The notes beneath the pieces were generated by a model, which ran no database searches, was not told where the DNA came from, and saw only the letters and a list, made by a program, of their open reading frames with translations. A stretch of 41,302 bases of DNA from Liolophura sinensis (lineage: Eukaryota > Mollusca > Polyplacophora > Chitonida > Chitonidae): positions 46,309,682 through 46,350,983 of the forward strand of contig NC_088300.1 of NCBI RefSeq assembly GCF_032854445.1, in the 5' to 3' direction. Below, in pieces: positions 40,035 through 41,302 of this stretch. Each line of letters begins with the position of its first letter. Position 1 is the stretch's first letter. Made by a program: the position numbers and the translations under genes.

Positions 40035-41302
40035 CGTTACTCTTTTACTTGCTGTTAAAGTTCTGCTAACTCTATCCTTCCATATATACACTTTCATCAC
40101 ATCCTTCGCATTCGTCTCATGTATTGCAACAAAATGCACATATTTCATACAGGTACTCTATATTTTATAAACTTTACTTTTGTTTCATTGCCATGGCATT
40201 GCGTTCGTAATAGCTACGCCTATAATATGCACCAAATCTAAACTTTATGAATTGTTGCTGAGTTGAACAATAAAGAATCGGTACCTGAATATGTGCCCAA
40301 TAATCTGGGCTTCAATGCATACAGCAGGCAATACCCCTGTTACAGGTTTGTAGCTTCTCATTGTTGTCTTGGGGGATAACATCTTGCGGATAATTTCCCG
40401 GGGGAACTCACTGGTTTTCGTGTCAGGATTCGTAATGAGAGGCGAGGAAATCGATGTACATCTTTATTGTCATAGAAAAGATTGGAAGAATCCCGAAAAA
40501 CTTAAACCTATGCAGGACTATTTCCTAATAGACGGAAACGCATGTATGTACTCAAACTTGGCCATACATTTCTCTACTGAGGCCTCTACGCCGACACCCT
40601 AGTCTTGTAAATCAAGATCTATGGAACTTGCTCGCAATTTCTGTGTTCTTTTTTTCAGACGAACACCTGCAATACATCGTTGCAGCAGGGTTTGTAAACG
40701 TTTTTTTTTTCTTTGTACACTATTGTTTAATCTGAAATAAGCTCCTAATGGATTATTCAATAAGATATAAATGTACATCAATGACAGAAAAAAATGAAAC
40801 GGTTTAGGTCAACACAACATCTCATGCGATGCGACACTTATGGCCCCGTGATTGATACAATAAATCCCCAGATCGCTTCAAGGTAATATTATTTAAACTA
40901 TTTAAATCCCACTGAGGTTCGTTTTAAGTTTATGTTATGCTCATAGGTACAAACTGCCAATGGACTTATGTTCAAACTTTGCTGACCATCTCCCAAGGAG
41001 GTAAAAAAAACATACGACACAATGAATAGACCATTTCCACGGTCTGAAAATTTCTAATCTTATTAAGACGATCTCCGTTTATATTGAATAATTTTATTTG
41101 AAAAGATTTTGCATTTTGTTGCAATCATGATTAGGTCGGGTATGTATGCATGAGGACAGCCGATTTTATTAGAATAAGAAACCTGACAAAGTCCTGGTAA
41201 AACAGCATCACCTCGGGCTGTATTTTTGACAGACTTCTGACCTGAAGTCGCCGCATCAGCGACACGTGGATTTGAACACGTGAACATCAATCCTGTTTCT
41301 CA
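40035..41302. other. Intergenic DNA at right edge
   Basis: No gene supported; the + open frame 40369-40602 has no recognisable domain. A minus-strand B-box-like GTGTTCAAATCCACG at about 41280-41266 may mark another SINE head cut by the window edge. Confidence 0.45.

Noticed and set aside
40369-40602. 77-codon plus-strand frame with fairly protein-like composition
   Set aside because: No domain recognised and no convincing splice sites; could be an exon of an unseen gene, but this is not supportable from sequence alone.

Overview
The window looks like animal nuclear DNA, most likely from a mollusc. It has intron-rich gene structure with GT/AG junctions, long non-coding stretches and several kinds of tandem repeat. 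It also carries many copies of tRNA-derived SINEs whose 3' part (a GGTGTTTTACGCCGTACTC-type end with a TTTATTTGATT tail when read on the + strand) is the type widespread in bivalve and gastropod genomes. No bacterial, plasmid, phage or CRISPR features were seen.

One protein-coding gene can be supported. It lies on the minus strand from 24213 to beyond the left edge and encodes a short transient receptor potential (TRPC-family) cation channel. I could place nine well-supported coding exons whose reading phases join: 24213-23395, 11221-11063, 10380-10216, 9833-9632, 9382-9191, 4231-3991, 2520-2298, 1537-1379 and, by splice sites and phase, 315-262. They encode four N-terminal ankyrin repeats, the TRPC linker with a His-Cys-Cys-Cys zinc site, S1 to S6, the pore, and the EWKFAR TRP box. 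The end of the C-terminal cytoplasmic domain lies outside the window. Between exons 6 and 7 the pore turret is about 30 residues too short for the family. Three small candidate exons could fill the gap (3943-3890, 3840-3771 and 2799-2774). The first two belong to a tandem duplication of about 101 bp that copies a very short intron plus an exon. This is the most interesting structure in the window.

Layout: 1-225 SINE; 262-11221 exons 9 to 2, with a 5 kb intron 5 holding SINEs, a 45-bp minisatellite (5905-6315) and a G-quadruplex-type run; 11222-23394 a 12.2 kb first coding intron holding several SINEs, a poly-C/CA tract, a 36-bp minisatellite of about 28 units (20163-21165) and a 78-bp tandem repeat; 23395-24213 exon 1, preceded by two tiny upstream ORFs chained to the start codon; 24260-41302 about 17 kb of upstream DNA in which I recognise no gene, only SINE copies, a dispersed repeat pair, a hairpin, a decayed tandem repeat (37500-38100) and a 40-bp minisatellite (38935-39295).

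Most long open frames in the window are by-products of tandem repeats whose unit is a multiple of three or has no stop in any frame, and are not called as genes.
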